NCBI GenBank assembly: GCA_902783235.1 | Contig: CACZQG010000081.1 | Coordinates: 1-5,765, forward strand | DNA length: 5,765 nucleotides | Direction of reading: 5' to 3' | Source of the DNA: an uncultured Ruminococcus sp. | GTDB taxonomy: Bacteria; Bacillota; Clostridia; Oscillospirales; Ruminococcaceae | Shown here: positions 3,793-5,765 of the stretch, in pieces | Layout: each line of letters starts with the position of its first letter | How positions within the stretch are numbered: position 1 is the stretch's first letter | Translations under genes and position numbers: made by a program | The notes under the pieces: generated by a model | The model's input: only the letters and a program-made list of their open reading frames with translations | Databases searched by the model: none | Told to the model about the DNA's origin: nothing

Positions 3793-5765
3793 ATGAGAAG
3801 GTTTATTCGCAAGGGTGCAGCCGCTCTGCTGAGTGCCACACTTGTTTTGACATCTGTCCAGATCGGAAAGGACATATCCGATGCACCGACTGCTTCAGCA
3901 GCGACGTCAAATCTGCTCGCATTTCCGGGTGCGGTAGGCGGCGGTAAATATGCTACCGGCGGACGCGGCGGCACGGTATATCACGTTACTAATCTCAACG
4001 ACAGCGGCGCAGGCTCACTGCGTGATGCGGTAAGTCAGCCGAACAGGATCGTTGTATTTGATGTCAGCGGTACGATAACCCTGTCGAGCAACATTGTTTG
4101 CAGCAGCAACATAACCATTGCCGGACAGACAGCTCCGGGCGGCTCGGGTGTTACGCTTAAAGATTACAAATTCGGTATGGGCGGCGACAATGTAATCGTC
4201 CGTTACCTGTCCTCGCGTCCCGGTCCCGATAAATCCACAAGCTCGGGCAACGATGCATGGGGCGGCGCTAAGGGTTCAAACTCCATAATAGATCACTGCT
4301 CTATGGGCTGGACCACAGACGAGCAGTGGGGACTTTACTCGAATAACGATCACTACACAGTTCAGTACAGCGTCATCGGACCTGCGAACTCGTGGGGCGG
4401 TCACGTTAAGGGTGTACACGGCTTCGGTCTTATGATGGGACGCAGCAATCTCACTTTTGACCACAACCTCATCATACATAATGTATCAAGAAACTTCCGC
4501 GGTAAGGTGGTCGGCACGGAAACCGCAGATTTCACCAACAACATCATCTATGACTGGGGCTATCAGACGGCATACGGTACTATCGGTCATGTAAATTATG
4601 TAAATAATACTCTCAAAGCCGGAAATTCCACTTCGGGCGGATACCACTATGTTGAGGTTTCGTCCTCGGACAATTTCAAGATCTATATGAACGGCAACCG
4701 TATCATAAATAAGGACGGTTCAGTGAGAAATGCCGAGAACAACAACTGGTCGGCAATGTCGTATAAGCACAGCGACAAAAATCAGAGCAATACCGAGTCA
4801 GCAGATCACTTTACGATCATGCAGGACGGTGAGGACCTCTCAACGGCTCTTACCTGTGAAAGCGCATCGGCTTCCTATGACCACGTTATAAGCTATGCAG
4901 GAAACGGCATTTCCTCCGACAAGCGTACCAAAATCGACAAGCAGTGTGCCGATGAGACCAAGAACGGAACGGGACAGTGCAGCGGTACAGAGGCGTATGA
5001 TTCCTCGCAGTCGGGTCTCAGCAAATACAACATAAAGTGCGGAGTTACATATGAATACCCCTCGGCAGTTACCAAAAAAGAGATAACCGACAACGACAAT
5101 GACGGTATGGACGATGATTGGGAGCTTGCAAGAGGTCTCAACCCCAGCGACCCCTCCGACTATAGCGGAGATTACTGCGGTCAGGGCTACATGAACATCG
5201 AGTACTACATAAACGATCTTACAGTTGACTCGTTCCCCGCAGGCGTTGTTGAGACATCTCCCGAATCAAAGATCGACCCCATATCTGCATTTGATTACAT
5301 CGAAGCTGAAAATTACGCAGTTCAGAGCGGTGTCAGAGCAGAGGATATGACAGGCGGCGGACAGGACGTAGGTTACATCGAAAACGGTGACTACATCGGC
5401 TTCAGGTATGTTGATTTTGCCGACGGCGCTAAGTCATTCACGGCAAACTTGGCAGGAAATGCTGCCGATATAGAAATATATATCGACAAGCCCGAGGGTA
5501 CACCTGTGTCAGTGTGCAAGTTCGACGGCACGGGCAGCTGGCAGAACTGGCAGGAGGTATCCTTCAATATCGGCGAGATAAAGGACGTTCACAATGTATA
5601 TCTTGTATTCAAGAGCTCAAACGAAGGCTATCTTCTGAATATAGACAAGTTCAAATTCGGCAAGGATGCTATACCGATAAACGGCAGACTTATAAAGAAT
5701 TTACAGGTGTTTGACAGCGCCCGTATAGGCTCGTGGAAGCTTGCCAACAATACGGCGGAAGGCAG
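3793..5765 (+). CDS. Secreted pectate lyase (PL1-like) with EF-hand-like calcium loop and CBM6-like module, 3' end outside window
   Basis: The frame is open from ATG 3793 through the window end, 657 codons with no stop. Residues 1-36 are a signal peptide (basic MRRFIRK, hydrophobic AALLSATLVLTSV, likely cut after PTASA). Residues about 43-430 resemble PL1-type pectate lyases of gut bacteria: FPGAVGGGKYATGGRGG (44-60), YHVTNLNDSGAGSLRDAV (63-80), ITIAGQTAPGG (107-117), SIIDHCSMGWTTDE (164-177), FDHNLIIHNVSRNFR (222-236). These enzymes cleave polygalacturonate by beta-elimination, usually needing calcium. DNDNDGMDDDWE (433-444) fits a 12-residue EF-hand loop (D1, D3, D5, G6, E12). Residues about 499-622 (YIEAENYAVQSG, GGGQDVGYIENGDYIGF) look like a CBM6-type sugar-binding module. 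Another domain starts near 630; a dockerin or further binding module may lie beyond the edge. The gene is richer in G+C than its neighbours (36 of 60 in 4201-4260, against 17 of 60 in 1501-1560). Its role is extracellular pectin breakdown. Lyase family is confident; exact subfamily and substrate are not. Confidence 0.9.
   Translation, partial: MRRFIRKGAAALLSATLVLTSVQIGKDISDAPTASAATSNLLAFPGAVGGGKYATGGRGGTVYHVTNLNDSGAGSLRDAVSQPNRIVVFDVSGTITLSSNIVCSSNITIAGQTAPGGSGVTLKDYKFGMGGDNVIVRYLSSRPGPDKSTSSGNDAWGGAKGSNSIIDHCSMGWTTDEQWGLYSNNDHYTVQYSVIGPANSWGGHVKGVHGFGLMMGRSNLTFDHNLIIHNVSRNFRGKVVGTETADFTNNIIYDWGYQTAYGTIGHVNYVNNTLKAGNSTSGGYHYVEVSSSDNFKIYMNGNRIINKDGSVRNAENNNWSAMSYKHSDKNQSNTESADHFTIMQDGEDLSTALTCESASASYDHVISYAGNGISSDKRTKIDKQCADETKNGTGQCSGTEAYDSSQSGLSKYNIKCGVTYEYPSAVTKKEITDNDNDGMDDDWELARGLNPSDPSDYSGDYCGQGYMNIEYYINDLTVDSFPAGVVETSPESKIDPISAFDYIEAENYAVQSGVRAEDMTGGGQDVGYIENGDYIGFRYVDFADGAKSFTANLAGNAADIEIYIDKPEGTPVSVCKFDGTGSWQNWQEVSFNIGEIKDVHNVYLVFKSSNEGYLLNIDKFKFGKDAIPINGRLIKNLQVFDSARIGSWKLANNTAEG

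Noticed and set aside
3608..3796. 62-codon + strand open frame before the pectate lyase
   Set aside because: It has no Shine-Dalgarno, odd Cys/Arg-rich composition, overlaps the leader stem-loop and runs over the lyase start codon. It is more likely untranslated leader.
1..5765. CRISPR arrays, tRNA/rRNA genes, transposase genes, attachment sites
   Set aside because: No regularly spaced repeats, tRNA-like cloverleaf, rRNA sequence or transposase motif was seen on either strand.

Overview
The window looks like chromosome from a plant-fibre-degrading, low-to-moderate G+C Bacillota, most like Ruminococcus (Oscillospiraceae). This is inferred from strong AGGAGG-type ribosome binding sites, A/T-rich housekeeping-type genes beside a G+C-richer secreted pectinase with a carbohydrate-binding module, and the general style of the proteins. 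No marker gene here proves the taxon. All genes lie on the + strand.

Bases 1-2768 hold the 3' part of an operon. It contains the last 71 codons of an unrecognised gene, a MATE-family membrane transporter fused to a C-terminal GHKL/anti-sigma-like ATPase domain (start overlaps the previous stop as ATGA), and, 3 nt downstream, a 250-residue protein of the triosephosphate isomerase (TIM) fold. The operon closes at a 13-bp intrinsic terminator. Both accessory domains look degenerate at catalytic positions. The transporter's ATPase domain has His in place of the Mg-binding Asn and lacks the glycine-rich G2 box. The TIM-like protein has lost the catalytic Lys, His and Glu and the second phosphate-binding loop while keeping other family motifs. 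A transporter translationally coupled to a TIM pseudoenzyme is the best candidate here for an undescribed system.

Bases 2769-3300 carry a near-consensus promoter and good ribosome binding site driving a wreck. This is the N-terminal transmembrane anchor and extracellular sensor region of a membrane signalling protein, interrupted by two compensating frameshifts and two in-frame stops, with the output domain missing.

Bases 3301-3792 contain no convincing gene. The first 180 bases are only about 21% G+C. After that come two hairpins, a perfect 20-bp palindrome with a central CG (LacI-family-operator-like), and a 19-bp stem-loop. These sit upstream of the lyase gene and may form its regulatory leader.

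Bases 3793-5765 are the 5' part (657 codons) of a secreted, multidomain pectate lyase: signal peptide, PL1-like parallel beta-helix, an EF-hand-like calcium loop, a CBM6-like module, and the start of another module cut by the window edge. Its base composition is clearly higher in G+C than the upstream genes.
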